A DNA stretch of 64,000 nucleotides from Aselliscus stoliczkanus (lineage: Eukaryota; Chordata; Mammalia; Chiroptera; Hipposideridae): the NCBI GenBank assembly GCA_033961575.1, contig CM066732.1:67246687-67310686 (forward strand), written 5' to 3'. The position numbers were made by a program, and so were the translations under genes. Below, in pieces: positions 22,555-34,936 of the stretch (within the stretch, counting starts at the first letter, position 1; every line of letters starts with the position of its first letter). The notes beneath the pieces were generated by a model, which was not told the origin of the DNA, searched no databases, and worked only from the letters and a program-made list of their open reading frames with translations.

Positions 22555-24565
22555 TTAAAGGAATCACTTTATGGCTTCTCAGTATTTACCTTAGGGTTCA
22601 CTCTTGGCATTGTACATTCTATGGTTTTGGACAAATGGATAATGACATGTACAGTGACATGTATCTACCATTATAGTATCATATATGGTAATTTCACTGT
22701 CCTAAAAATCCTGTGTGCCTCGGCTATTCATCCCTCCCTTCCCCAACCCCTAGCAGCCATTGATCTTTTTATTATCTCCATAGTTTTGCCTTTTCCAGAA
22801 GGTCACATAATTGGAATCATGCAGTATGTAACCTTTTCAGATTGACTTCTTTCACTTGGTAATATGCATTTAAGCTTTCTGCATGTCTTTTCATGGCTTG
22901 ATACCTCATTTCCTTTTAGCACTGAATAATACTCCATTGCCTTTATGTACCGCAGTTATTTTATCCATTCACCTACCAACCCTACTAACGGCATGTTGGT
23001 TGCTTCTGTATATTGGCACTTATGAATAAAGCTGCTGTAAACATTCACGTTTAGGTTTTTGTGTGGACATAAATTTTTTATTTCATTTGAGTAAATATCA
23101 AGCAGGGAAATTGGTGGATTGTATGGCAAGAGTATGTTTAGTTTTATAAGAAACCAAAGTGTTCGTACCATTTTGCATTCCTGTCAGCCATGAATGAGAG
23201 TTCCCATTGCCCCACATCCTCTCCAGCATTTAGTATTCTCAGTGTTTTGGATTTTGACCATTCTAACAGGTGGCATTTCATTGTTTTAATATGCAATTCC
23301 CTAATGACATGATCTTGAACATCTTTTCATATGCTTACTTGCCATCTGTATGTCTTCTCTGGTGAGGTGGCTGTTAAGATTTCTCATCCATTTTTAATCA
23401 GGTTGTTCATTTTCTTATTGTTGAATTTTAAAGAGTTCTTTGTTTATTTTAATAGCAGTGCTTTATCAGATGTGTCTTTCACAAAGATTTCCTCCCAGTG
23501 TGTGGCTTGTTTTCTCATTCTCTTGATGCTTTCCCAGAGCAGAAGTTTTTTATTTTAATGATATCCAGTTTATCAGATTTTTCTTTCATGAATTGTGTCT
23601 TTGATATATCTGAAAAGTCATTGCCCTATCCAAGATCATCTGGGTTTTTCTCCTCTGTTATCTTCTAGGTGTTTTATAGTTTTACATTTTACATTGAGAT
23701 CTATGATCCATTTTAAACTAATTTTTGTGAAGAATGTAAAATCTGTGTGTAGATTCATTTTTTTATATGTGGGTGTCCAGTTGTTCCAGCACCATTTGTT
23801 GAAAAGACTCTTTGTTGTATTGCCATCACTTCTTTGTTAAAGATCAGTTGACTATATTTATGTGTGTCTGTTTTGGGCCTCTTTATTCTGTTTCATTGAT
23901 CTATTTGTCTGTTCTTTTGCCTGTGCCACAGTCTTGATAACTGTAGCTTTAGAGTAATCAAGGTTCTTGAAGTTGGATAGTGTCAGTCCTTTGGCTTTGT
24001 TCTTCTTTGTTATTGAATTTGCTATTCTGGGTCTTTTAGCCTCTTCATATGAACCTTAGAATCAGTTTGCAATATCCAAAAAATAACTTGCTGGAATTTT
24101 GATTGAGATTACATTGAACCTAGATTTCAAATTGGGAAGAACTGATGTCTTGATAATGTTGAGTCTTCCTGTTCATGAGCATGGAGTAGTTCCCATATTT
24201 ATTTAATTAGTTCTTTGTTTGAGTTCATTAAAATTTTATCATTCTTGTATAGATCTTATACATATTTTGTTAGATTTTTACCTAATTATTTCATTTTTTA
24301 GATGTTAATGTAAATGTCATATGTTTTTAATTTCAAATTCCACTTGTTCATTGCTGTTATTGTAGGAAAGTGATTGACTTTTGATACTAACCTTGTATCC
24401 TGCAACCTTACTATAACTGCTTATTAAGTTCCAGAAGGTTTTTTTGTTAATTGTTTGGTTTTTCTACACAGACAGTCATGTCATCTGCTACTCTATGTCC
24501 CTTTCTCTGCATTAGCTACGTTTCCTTTTTTCAATCCTTTCTCTATTTTCTGTATCCATTTGCCT
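22555..24565 (-). mobile_element. 5'-truncated old L1 (end of ORF2 and 3' UTR)
   Basis: Two kilobases of diverged L1 in minus orientation. Recognisable landmarks are ACTGAATAATACTCCATTGCC, CCCACATCCTCTCCAGCATT, GTCCAGTTGTTCCAGCACCA and GGAATTTTGATTGAGATTAC, all typical of the 3' third of mammalian L1s. Stops in all frames. The short plus-strand open frames here are noise. Confidence 0.85.
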
Positions 24566-25103
24566 TTCATGTTTATTCACTTTTCAGTCTGAATAGCATT
24601 CTTCTTGTTAATCAGACAAGTGAGTTTAGAGGGGTATATTTCACAAAACAGCACACGTAATTGAATTAACTACATGTAAAGAAATTGAGTATTTAAATGG
24701 TTATAGACTTGCAGGTGAATTTAATTTTTACCTGCAAAAATTAAAATTACCTGCATAGACTTTTGAAAATTTGAATTGGATGAAAAGAAGATGAGAGAGG
24801 AGAAAGGTTGTAGACAAAATCTGGCATTATGGTCAGAAAATATTTGTATGGTGCTGTGGTAATGACATGAGCTTTATTGGAGTGAAAGGTCATTGTAGAA
24901 AGAATGGGCATTAGTGAAAGCAGAGATCATGAGAAGAAGCAATTTAATAAAATGAGACTTAAATGCTGTATTCACAGCACCTAAGTTGTGTGGAACTTTA
25001 CACTTTATAAAACCATTTTCGTGTAACCTTTTGAGATAAATGGGAGGTATTCTTGTTTTATGAATGAAAAAATTAATATTTAGATTTAAAAATGTACCAA
25101 TTC

Positions 25104-25234
25104 AGGGCCGGCCGAGTGGCTCAGTTGGTCAAGAGCTCAAGAGTGCGAGCTGAGCTCTGAGTAATAGCAGTTTGATGCCCAGCCTGAGCTGAGCTGCTGC
25201 TAAGCTGCCAACAGATGGCAGAATCGCTCAGCTA

Positions 25235-25280
<46 letters not shown>
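25104..25280 (+). mobile_element. tRNA-derived SINE, GGCTCAG type, with (AAAT)n tail
   Basis: Plus-strand copy with a tail of about ten TAAA units, flanked by the 14-bp duplication AAATGTACCAATTC (25090-25103 and 25281-25294). Confidence 0.92.
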
Positions 25281-25281
<1 letters not shown>

Positions 25282-25424
25282 AATGTACCAATTCTATATA
25301 ACAGTATGTGACCCAGTTAGGACTAAAGCTCATTATCTATATTTCCAAGGTCCCTGTTCTTCACTGATAATATTACACCTCTATTGCCTCATCACAGTAC
25401 CCTACTCTTGTAACTCTTACAGTT

Positions 25425-25590
25425 TATTGTGTTTTCATGTGCATTATCTGATTTGATACTCAAAAGTCTTGTGAGATATATAGTGTAAGTGTTATTAATA
25501 TTATGATCTTATTTTACAGATAAGGAAAATGAAAACGAGAGAAGGTAAAGTTAACCAGATATAAAGTAGCTAGGACTGCTTTCTTAATCC
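25425..25590 (-). repeat. MIR fragment
   Basis: TTATCTGATTTGATACTCAA, then GATCTTATTTTACAGATAAGG and a diverged continuation fit a reversed MIR. Confidence 0.55.
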
Positions 25591-26296
25591 CATCATTCAT
25601 TTTCTATATCTACTTGCCTTTCCTGTTCATTTTTCAGTCTAGATATTAACTTTTTCTATTAAACTGAGGCTAAAAGAAGTTAAATAGATTTAAAGGTCAA
25701 CATTATAATAAATAAAAATAATGCAGATCTAAACTTACGCCTTGTGGTTTCTGTCTTACCAATATTCTCTTCTGGAATTAAGTACCTAATTGAGTATTTA
25801 AATGGTTATACTGGAAGACCCAGAAGTTGCTTAAGACTTCTTCATACCATGATTGAAAATTATTCTGATAGAAATGTGTAGCATTATCTTGAAAATCAGA
25901 AGTAGAGGTTGGCAATATCAGCTGTAATGTGGCCATATTAACACAATTTGTTAACAGACTTAAAATTTAACTGAAAAGTGTGAAATGATGAGATTCTAGA
26001 TGAAGATAAAAGTTTCAGTATTTGGATATTTCTATGTAAAAATGCCCAGGAATGAAGTAATTTACTCTTTCAGTCCTACCGATATTCATATTATTTAATA
26101 ATGTTTGGAATGTTTTAATTTATTGATAATACATTAAAAATAGGAACCAAATCTTCTTTTTTCTTACCCCATAACTTGTGTTTGAAGTATGAGACAGGAA
26201 GGAAATGATTCATATTATATAGATGTCTTTGTGTTCCTTTTATCTATTCTAAGCAGCTGCTATGATTCAGTTTGAAGTATTCATATTAATTTTTTA

Positions 26297-26775
26297 AGGC
26301 TGACATAACAAATTACTACAAACTAAGTTGCTTAAAAAACCAAAAATTTATTCTCTCACGGTTCTGGAGGCCAAAGTCTGAAATTAGTATCACAGGGCTG
26401 ACATCAAGGTGTTGGCAGGGCTGTGCTCCCTCTGGAGGCTCCAGGAGAGAATCTGTTCCTTGGCTCTTCCAGTGTCTTTTGGCTGCCAGCATTACTTGGT
26501 TTGTGGCTGCAGCACTCTAATCTGTCTCTGTGGCCACTTACCTTCCTCTCTTCACTCTGTGCCAAATCTCCTTCTACCTTCTTCTTATAAGGTACCTGTG
26601 ATTGGATTGAGGGCCCCCCTGGTAATCCAGGATTATCTCCCCATCTCAGAATCCTTGGTCATATCTGCAAAGGTTTTTTTGTTTTTGATTTTTTGCCATA
26701 TAAAATCACATTCAAAGGTTCCAGTGATTAGGATGTAAATGTCTTTTGGGGAAGCCATTATTCTGCCTACAACAG
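26297..26775 (-). mobile_element. MaLR-type LTR (MLT1/MST-like)
   Basis: Reversed LTR of the mammalian apparent LTR retrotransposon group: GGCTGACATAACAAATTACTAC, AATTTATTCTCTCACGGTTC, CTGGAGGCCAAAGTCTGAAA, and ending GGGGAAGCCATTATTCTGCC. Solo and diverged; no internal coding. Confidence 0.7.
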
Positions 26776-27315
26776 TCCTTACTGCCTTGAATTCACTTTT
26801 TCCTTTTCACATCTCTTCTATTTTTATTCTTTTTCATCTTCCAGAAGCACATCGTGGCAAGCACATTGAGTGGGTATGATCTAAAGTCATGATCAAGAGT
26901 TTGATCAGTGAGGGAGCCTTACTGCCCTCATGATAGAACGTCAGATTGTGTTCACATTAATTTTTGTTGTCATTAGTTGACAGTAATGGTACCTTTGCTA
27001 AGTTCAGTACCCTTTATCAAAATAATTATTGAACCTTTGGGTAAAGTATGTGAGTTAACATGAAACTTCTTTCCAGTCAAAGCATCTGTTGATTAGATTA
27101 GTAGGCATTGATATTATTATTGAGAAAATAGCCGCTAGCATTGTTTCAAAAACAGTTTTCTTTTAAGGAATTGTTTTTTTTTCACATTTGCATTTGTTTC
27201 AGTGATGCTCAGCTTGAATTTAATGAAGGTAAACAGAAGAGTTGGCAGAGTTCTGATCCAAAACTTTATCGTAAAGAGACTTTTGTGGTTTGGGGCGGAA
27301 CACATAACCTTTCTT

Positions 27316-27461
27316 TTTTGTTGTTTGTTTGTTTGTTTGTTTGTTTGTTTGTTTGTTTGTTTGTTTTTGAGGGCAGTGTCACTGGCCCTCTTATGTGGGA
27401 CTGAACTGGGGCCGCTGGCTTCTCAAGCCAGCGCTTAACCTCCACGCCACTCGGCCAGCCC
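27316..27461 (-). mobile_element. tRNA-derived SINE, short type, with (TTTG)n tail
   Basis: Minus-strand copy preceded by about 12 TTTG units, flanked by the 15-bp duplication CACATAACCTTTCTT (27301-27315 and 27462-27476). It lies about 200 bp upstream of the KLHL28 exon 2 acceptor. Confidence 0.92.
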
Positions 27462-27673
27462 CACATAACCTTTCTTAACATGTGTACTAAAGGAGTTGAA
27501 TTATATGATTGGTAACATGCTTTCTAATCCTGAAAGCCTCTGTCTAGTATTCAGTATGAAATATTTTAAAACCAACAAACAACAAACCTTTATTTCTTTC
27601 GTACTATTAGAAAAAGGAATCATATTGCCAAGCCTCTGTTGAAATAACCATTGTGCTTTTCATTTTTCTGTAG

Positions 27674-28572
27674 ATGGACCACACATCCCCGACCTACATG
27701 CTTGCTAACTTAACCCACCTACATTCTGAACAACTTCTGCAAGGCCTGAATCTTCTTCGTCAGCATCACGAACTCTGTGATATTATCCTTCGAGTAGGTG
27801 ATGTTAAAATCCATGCTCACAAAGTGGTCCTGGCCAGCATCAGCCCATATTTCAAAGCTATGTTCACTGGAAACCTTTGTGAAAAAGAGAACAGCGAGGT
27901 TGAGTTTCAGTGCATTGATGAAACTGCTCTGCAGGCCATTGTGGAGTACGCCTACACGGGGACTGTTTTTATTTCGCAGGACACAGTGGAATCGCTCCTT
28001 CCAGCAGCAAACCTACTCCAGATAAAACTTGTCCTGAAAGAATGCTGTGCATTTCTTGAAAGCCAACTGGATCCTGGTAATTGTATTGGAATTTCTCGTT
28101 TTGCAGAAACATACGGTTGTCATGACCTTTATTTAGCAGCCACGAAATACATATGCCAGAATTTTGAAGCTGTGTGCCAGACTGAAGAGTTTTTTGAGCT
28201 TACCCACGCTGACTTGGATGAAATTGTTTCCAATGACTGTTTGAATGTAGCTACCGAAGAGACTGTTTTTTATGCCCTTGAGTCCTGGATCAAGTACGAT
28301 GTACAAGAACGCCAGAAATACTTGGCACAGCTACTTAACAGTGTGCGATTACCATTGCTGAGTGTGAAGTTTCTCACCAGACTCTACGAGGCAAATCATC
28401 TGATTCGTGATGATCGTACCTGTAAACATCTTTTGAATGAAGCCCTAAAGTATCATTTTATGCCCGAACATAGACTCTCTCACCAGACGGTCCTGGTGAC
28501 ACGGCCGCGCTGTGCTCCCAAAGTGCTTTGTGCAGTGGGAGGGAAATCTGGACTGTTTGCCTGTTTGGATAG
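27674..28572 (+). CDS. KLHL28: KLHL28 coding exon 2 (BTB, BACK, start of Kelch)
   Basis: This exon encodes the N-terminal 299 codons of kelch-like protein 28, a BTB-BACK-Kelch protein of the type that acts as a substrate adaptor for CUL3 ubiquitin ligases. The acceptor tag ends at 27673 and the ATG is the first base of the exon (MDHTSPTYMLANLTHLHSEQ). The BTB/POZ fold covers about residues 25-130, including CDIILRVGDVKIHAHKVVLA and the AIVEYAYTGTV strand-helix segment. BACK covers about 135-240 (SRFAETYGCHDLYLAA, with the NDCLNVATEETVFYALESWI block). The first Kelch blade begins at CAVGGKSGLFACLD. The donor is GGATAG/gtaaat (gt 28573-28574), leaving phase 2; the split codon becomes Ser when joined to exon 3. 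Without splicing the frame stops within two codons, which confirms the boundary. Confidence 0.97.
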
Positions 28573-29134
28573 GTAAATAGAAGGACTGATGTTAACAGAT
28601 TTTATGCTTTTTGACTGTGCTTTCTATATTTTTCAAATAGTTTTTCTTCTTCCTCTTTTTTAATTTGTTTCATTGTTTTTTCTCTTCTTCCTAAACACTT
28701 ATCTGGTGGTTCTCATCACATTGTCATCCATTCCCCACAGCACTGTCTCAATTATTACCACCCCATTTCCTCCCAGTGCACAAACTTTCTTTGTCCTGGT
28801 TACTCACTAACTTTTCTTCCGTTTTATGTCTTTTTCTTTTCCTTCCTTTGTGAAATCATTTATATCTTGACTTGAGGCTGAGCAGGTCAGAGGGATTTAT
28901 TATAGCCAACTCTATCAGAAGATGCCAAAGAGGAGAGCTAGGAATCTGTGATGAGGGAGACTGGGGACAAGAGTGGGTTTGAATGAATACAGTTAATTAG
29001 AAGAACCGCCAAAGAAATAAGAAAAAATGGGGTACTGATACAAATCATGGACTTTATGCACAATTAATTTTCTTCTGTATAAATAGTTTTTAATGACAAT
29101 AGGAAAAGGTACTTTCTTTTCTAATAGCTTAGAT

Positions 29135-29355
29135 TAGGAGTTGTCAGACTTTTTCTATAAAGAGCCAAATAATAAATATTTTAGACTTTATGGCCATATG
29201 GTCTCTGTTGTAACTTCTCAGCTCTGCCACTAAAGTGTGAGAGCAGCCATAGACATTATATAAGTAAATGAGCATGGCTAGGTTCCAGTCAAATTTTATT
29301 TATAAAAGTAGCTGCTGAGCTGAACTTGGCCCATAACCGTAGTTTGCCAATCTGT
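29135..29355 (-). mobile_element. hAT-like nonautonomous DNA transposon relic
   Basis: Matches a common mammalian hAT-Charlie-type repeat: TTTTTCTATAAAGAGCCAAA, GGCCATATGGTCTCTGTTG and GCCCATAACCGTAGTTTGCC. I remember the consensus but not its exact name. Confidence 0.55.
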
Positions 29356-29992
29356 GATTTATAGCATTATGCAAATACATTATGCAGATCCCTTGAATGG
29401 GATTGCTTCATGAAAACTTTTGTGTGTGGTGCTTTTTTTTTTAATACTGTGGATTTCTTTGTGGACTTTTCCAAAAATTTGGTAGATTGTATTCCCCCTC
29501 CAATGGCAGGACACTATTGATGTTTTATCAGTGTGAACTGATACATTCTGTATCTTTTTTAAAAGCCTCAGTGTACATCTTAATTGTAGTCTAAAACTAG
29601 TATTGTTGAAATTGGGGTATAGTTATGGTGATTGTGTGAACTTTTATTTTTAATGGCATTGATTATTGGCATGAAGTAAATAGTCAAATGTCATGACAAA
29701 AAATTTCAAATATGAATTTACATTGTAAAAATTCTTGGTCTCTTTAGTATTAACAATAACAAACAGATTATTGAAGCGTCATAAGAACGATTCACATCTT
29801 TAGATTCAGTAAGTGTTCATCTTAGAAAAAAAAATGTAAATGTCATTTGCAACAAGCTGTTTATGGCAGTATTATTTATAACTATGGAAAAGTTGGAATC
29901 AACCTGAATAATTATGCAGTTTAATTCTACAAAATATATTAAACACCTGTGCATCAGATACACTATGCTAGATAATGGATCTTTAACAAGTT

Positions 29993-30106
29993 TAGGGCCG
30001 GCCGAGTGGCGCGGCGGTTAAGCGCTGGCTTGGGAAGCCAGCGGCCCCGGTTCAGCCCCACATATGAGGGCCAATGACACTGTCCTCAAAAAACAAACAA
30101 ACAAAA
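29993..30106 (+). mobile_element. tRNA-derived SINE, short type
   Basis: Plus-strand full head (GGGCCGGCCGAGTGGCGCGG) to an AAAC-rich tail, flanked by AACAAGTT (29985-29992 and 30107-30114). Confidence 0.88.
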
Positions 30107-31379
30107 ACAAGTTCATAATTTGGTAAAGGAGACATTTAAATAGATAATTATGACACATAGTGTTAACACAGTGCTAAAAATAGCTCTGTGGAAGTATTAA
30201 GGGAGGAGCATTTATCCCATTGGGGGATTTAAAGAACATATTATGGAAAAGTTTATATTCAAGCTGAGTGTTGAAGACAAAGCAAAAGCCAAGCAAAAAA
30301 TGTTGGGAAGGTCACAGGAAGTACACAAATACACAGTGGATGCTACTAAAGGATATGCAGGAAACAAAAAGCTTTTTGGTGTTCTGAAGTATAAAGTCTT
30401 AACCAGCAAGTGGTAGGCAGGCTATGGTCAGTAAGAGCCAAGTCAAAGTATTATGTGCATGATGAAGAGAGGATATGTATTACATGGGTTGAAAAACTGT
30501 TTTAAGAAGGGTAGTGAGATGATCAGATTTGTATATTAGATCATTCTTGACTACATTATGGAGAAAGATCAAGGGGGCCCGGTAGCATCAGAGTGATTAG
30601 AAAAGAGGCTATTGTAAAAATACAGGCAAGAGATTATGAGGTCCTGAATGAGGGTACTAATGGTGTGATAGAGATTGGGGCATTAATTTAAGAAATATTT
30701 TAAGAGAACAAATTGATAGGATTTGGTTGAATGGACATGAGGGGATGATGAGAAGGAAAATCAAAGATGAGTGAGATTTCTTGGTTAGATACTGGATGAA
30801 TGGTTATATACCAAGAGAGAGAGAATATAGGAAGAGCCATTTAAAGGCGGAAAAGAATGTGTTTAGTTTGGGACATCCTGAATTTGAAGTGCCTATTGAA
30901 TATCCAGTGTAGGGTATCTTATTATTAGCTGGATATGATTGTAAAGCTCAAAGACGAGATCAGTGCTGGGAATTTGGCAGTTAGCATATAGTATAATTTA
31001 GAGGTATAAAATAAAACCACGACCTTCTATTACTCAGGAAATGTCAAGTAGTGTAGGAGCTCTGTACTAGGAACCTCGGACAAAAAATATATTTTTTATT
31101 AAACTATTTTGTATAGCCCTATATGTCATCTAATTTACTCTTATTGCCCAGCCTTTTTATTTATTTTTCACTCAAATCTGTCTCTCATATCCTCTAGAAC
31201 TAATATTCTATCATAAGAAAAATCCCCTGTATTCTCAATCTCTTGTTCTAATGAGATAGGCTGATGGTTAAAGATACTGTTTTTGCTAAAGTCCTCTCAA
31301 AACTGTTTCTTCCCCCCATTTCTCAGGTATCACAGGTTGTAAAGGTTGGATAAGTGTTTTCTTTGCTTCTCGCTTCTCA

Positions 31380-32650
31380 TAGACACTTTGAAAATTTTTT
31401 TTCGTCTCCCTTCCCTCAAAAACCTCAACTCATTTCAAGCATTTGCCATCAAGCATTATCACTTGATATCCCTTCTGTTGCCATCATCTGCTGTTCCTTC
31501 ACTACATTCATTGAAGATTTTTATAGCTGGCTTCCTCTTTCTCATCATTTATTTATTTATTTATTTATTTTTGAGGGTAGTGTCACTGGCCCTCATATGT
31601 GGGACCCAAACCGGGGCCGCTGGCTTCTCAAGCCAGCGCTTAACCACCACACCACTCGGCCAGCCCTCTTTCTCATCATTTTACATAAGTAATCATTCTT
31701 AATGATTTCAACACCCACACAGTATCGTCCACAATTATCTGACTCCTTTGCCTCTCTCCTTGATCTCACTTCTACCAGCCTTTTCTGCATTACCCAAGGC
31801 ACCTGTTCTCATGATCATAACCTCAACTTTGTCATTACCAATGATGTCAACACTGAAAATCTTGGTTTCAGACATTCCACTCTCTGTGTACCACCTCCTT
31901 TCTTGCCACCGTATTTGTTTCAGTACACCCTCTGCAACCATTCTTTGTTCCCTTCAGGACTTTTAATCCTTTGTCTCTTTAATCAGTTAGGAAAACTGAC
32001 TGCCTACCAACCACCACATGTCCTCACCTTCACTCTTTTCCTAGCTTCCATTCCAGGAACATCAGTGTCATCATTACTTTGGCTCCCTTGCCCTTCTTTC
32101 CTTGCATCATACTCATCTAGTAAAATTCAGTTCTCCACTTACACCATGGCTGCGACGGAATGTGGCTAGAGAAACACACCTACCCATCCTAGCCGGCCTC
32201 ACTTGTGGGCCTCAGCACTCCCAGCCACCCCTTTACCTTTTTCTAATTAATTTACTCTTTCATATCCCTGAAGGACTGTTTCATACCTTCTGCTCTCCCC
32301 AGAAAAACAGGCAGAGCCCCTTACCCTCACCTTCTAATCCAGCTCGTGACCTTGTCTCTTATTCTACTAAGAAGACATGCAGTCTGAAGAGAGCTACCTC
32401 ATCTTCCCATCACCAAATCCACCAAGTTCTTTTGCTAAGACCAGCCTCCACTTCTCCATGTGTTCACCAGCTTGCATCCCCTCTCCTCCACAAGAGGACT
32501 TCGCTCCTGCAATTCTCCTGTCACTCTCTTCTGTCATCACTTTCTCCCACTCTACTGGGCCAGAGCACCAGCATGCAGACATGTTCTGGGGTAAACTCCC
32601 AGACTAAGTTAACCTCCCCTGGGCTCTGTGGTCTTCCTCTACTCATCTTT
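31380..32650 (+). mobile_element. Degenerate LINE-like sequence (possibly L2/CR1-clade endonuclease region)
   Basis: A C/T-rich stretch with multiple short plus-strand open frames. Segments such as GATTTCAACACCCACACAGT and TTGGTTTCAGACATTCCACT resemble the endonuclease part of L2/CR1-type LINEs as I remember them. It is heavily decayed, with a SINE inserted at 31551-31664. It could be another old repeat; no host gene is recognised. Confidence 0.3.
31551..31664 (-). mobile_element. tRNA-derived SINE, short type, with (TTTA)n tail
   Basis: Minus-strand copy flanked by the 17-bp duplication CCTCTTTCTCATCATTT (31534-31550 and 31665-31681). It interrupts the LINE-like relic described at 31380-32650. 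Confidence 0.92.
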
Positions 32651-32940
32651 ATAGCTATCTTTTATCTCTTTCACTCTTTGTAGTAAATCCTTAGAAAAAA
32701 TGTCTATACCCAGTTTTTACTTCTTCATCTCCTGCTCTCTTGAAGCATTCCAGTCAAAATTTGTCCCCACCACATCACTGAGTAACTGCTCTCCTTAAGG
32801 TCACATAGTTCCCTGATGTACTGTTCTCATTGGAACAAATTCATTTTTAAAATAAGCAATGAAACAAAACTGTACATAGATATTCAATAACTATTGAATG
32901 AATGAATGTACTTGCATCATACTGGATAGAGAATATATAT

Positions 32941-33075
32941 ATTTTAGCTGAGCCATCCTGCCACCTGTTGGCAGCTCAGCGACAGCTCAGCTCGGGCTGG
33001 GCATGGAGCTGTTGCTCAGAGCTCAGCTCGCACTCTTGAGCGAGCTCTTGACCAACTGAGCCACTCGGCCGGCCT
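32941..33075 (-). mobile_element. tRNA-derived SINE, GGCTCAG type
   Basis: Minus-strand copy (TTTTAGCTGAGCCATCCTGC to CACTCGGCCGGCC) flanked by GAGAATATATAT (32929-32940 and 33076-33087). Confidence 0.88.
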
Positions 33076-33204
33076 GAGAATATATATTTTTATGCCATGC
33101 ATTATTGAGTCTGGTAACACTGGCTACTTTTTCCCAACTTTTTTTGTAATAAAATATTTATACATGGAAGAGAGACTGTATATAATATGCATGCTGGGTG
33201 TAAA

Positions 33205-34910
33205 GTACCTATCAAGCAGCTTAAGAAATAGACTGTTAACAAAAGTCTCCTTATTCCCTTCCTGATGCCAGCCCCTTCCCTCCCCCAGAAGTAACCACCA
33301 TTCTGAATTTTCTGTTATTCCTTTGTTTTTTTGTTGTAATTCTGCGACATCTTATATGTGGCCCAATGTATCATTAGGTTTTACACATTTTTATATAAAT
33401 GCAGTAATACTATGTATATTCTTCAAGGATGTGCTTTCTCCCTGAACATTAAGTTTATGAAATTCATCTCTGAGACTTCATGAGGAAATAGTTCATTTAG
33501 TTTCTCATTGGTGTGTGGTATTATAATATATGGGCAGACTACAATATTTTCTACCATGAACATGTTAATTATATAAATTAATTGAAGAGTTACACACGTA
33601 TAGAAAAGTTCACAAATCCAAGTGTACAGCTCAGTGAATTATCAAAAGTGAACATTACAAACCATTTCAAGAAATAGGAAACATGACCAACACCCAGAAA
33701 CCACTGTTGAGTTCCCTCTCTGTCCGCCCCAAAGGTAACCATTATTCTCATTTCTATTCCAGAGATTAGAAATGTTTTTGAACTTGATACAAATGAAACT
33801 ATATAGAATATATTCTATTGAATTTGGCTTCTTTCTCTCAATGTTATATATGTGAGATTCATCTGTGTGGAATGTAACTATAGTTTGTTCATTTTCATTT
33901 CTGTATAGTTTTCTGTTATATATGCCACAATTTATCAATTTTTTTTTTTTTTTAAAGATTTTATTGGGGAATTGGCGGAGGGGAACAGCGTTGGGGAATC
34001 GGGGAAGGGGAACAGACAAGTTGCTGTCTTTTTGTTCTTCAGTCTAGTTGCGGAGGATGTTGCTTCACTGTTGGTATCGTCATTGCGCTCTTCCCGGATG
34101 AGGCAGATCGGTCGCCGGCCTCTGGATGGTCGCTCACTGCGGCTCTTGGCCGCTCACGCTGGCTGCGGGCCACTCACTGTAGCCTATGGCAGCCCACTGC
34201 AGCAGGGGCGGCAGCCCACACCATCACCGGGGCTCGCACAGCCCAGCCCCAGGTGGAGCTGTTGTTAGCTGTAGAGGGCAATGTCACTGGCCCTCATGTG
34301 GGATCCGAACCGGGGCCGCTGGCATCCCAAAACCAGCGCTTAACCAATGCGCCACTCGGCCGGCCCAATTTATCAATTTTTATGCTTGATGAATATTTGA
34401 ATTGTTTCTAATTTTTAACTGGTACAAATAATGCTTCTGCGACCATCTCTGTACACACACGTGTGTACATTTTTCTTGGGCACATATCTAGAAATGAAAT
34501 TACTCAGTCGTGGGGAGCTTATACCACATCTTATTCGTCCATTCTTTTGACAGATGATTGGATTATGCTGCTAAGAACGTTTCTGTATATGTGTCCTGGT
34601 GGAAAACTGACTGTATTTGGTGTTTAATAGAGTAGATACACAGGAATGAAAATGCTGAGTCGCAACATGTGTATAGCCTCGGTTTTACCAGAGAACGTGG
34701 AATTGTTTTCCAGAGGGGTTTGTGCCATTCACCCCTCACCATCAGCGCACGCATTCCTAGCTCCATGTTCTTGCCAACAGTTGTTATTATCTGACTTTAA
34801 ATTGTCCCAGTATGGAAAGTGTGTCATGGTTTATTGTAGTTTAATTTGCCTGTCCCTGATTGTTAATGAGAGTAAACGTTTTTGTTTCTGTGCCAGTTTG
34901 AATTTTAAAA
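33205..34910 (-). mobile_element. Old L1 3' region split by a SINE
   Basis: Segments 33205-33500, 33600-33942 and 34366-34910 read as diverged L1 3' UTR sequence in minus orientation (TTGGCTTCTTTCTCTCAATG, GTGAGATTCATCTGTGTGGA, GGTACAAATAATGCTTCTGC). The element at 33943-34365 interrupts it. It ends shortly before KLHL28 exon 3. Exact edges are uncertain. Confidence 0.55.
33943..34365 (-). mobile_element. Composite long tRNA-SINE
   Basis: Minus-strand long-type element flanked by the 15-bp duplication CAATTTATCAATTTT (33928-33942 and 34366-34380). Very similar to the copy at 12338-12804. Confidence 0.92.
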
Positions 34911-34936
34911 TGTAATGTTTTCTGCTTATTCTTTAG

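Larger units (their letters stand above)
10249..27673 (+). other. KLHL28: KLHL28 intron 1
   Basis: About 17.4 kb separates the putative 5' UTR exon from the first coding exon. It contains SINEs, a complete half-L1, a mariner-derived inverted repeat, an old L1 fragment, MIRs and a MaLR LTR, all listed separately. 10.8-11.3, 11.46-12.05, 12.82-13.43, 13.65-14.9, 15.3-16.05, 16.16-16.45, 20.73-21.3, 21.95-22.55, 24.66-25.09, 25.6-26.29 and 26.78-27.3 kb are AT-rich, with nothing I can name beyond scattered A/T runs. 15.21-15.30 kb is a TG/CATG low-complexity stretch. Confidence 0.55.
28573..34936 (+). other. KLHL28: KLHL28 intron 2
   Basis: This 6.4-kb GT-AG intron carries a hAT-like relic, several SINEs and old LINE pieces, listed separately. 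28.58-29.1, 29.36-29.98, 30.12-31.3 and 32.7-32.93 kb show no gene. The 30.2-31.0 kb part looks like a worn ancient repeat that I cannot assign to a family. Confidence 0.9.

Noticed and set aside
25236..25280. Simple repeat arrays considered as possible CRISPR-like or satellite structure
   Set aside because: These are variable tails of SINEs (AAAT, TTTG), bounded by target duplications, in a eukaryotic genome.
31702..32169. Possible novel host gene of 155 codons
   Set aside because: Resembles decayed LINE-type sequence and has no splice or conservation support; alternative short frames overlap it.
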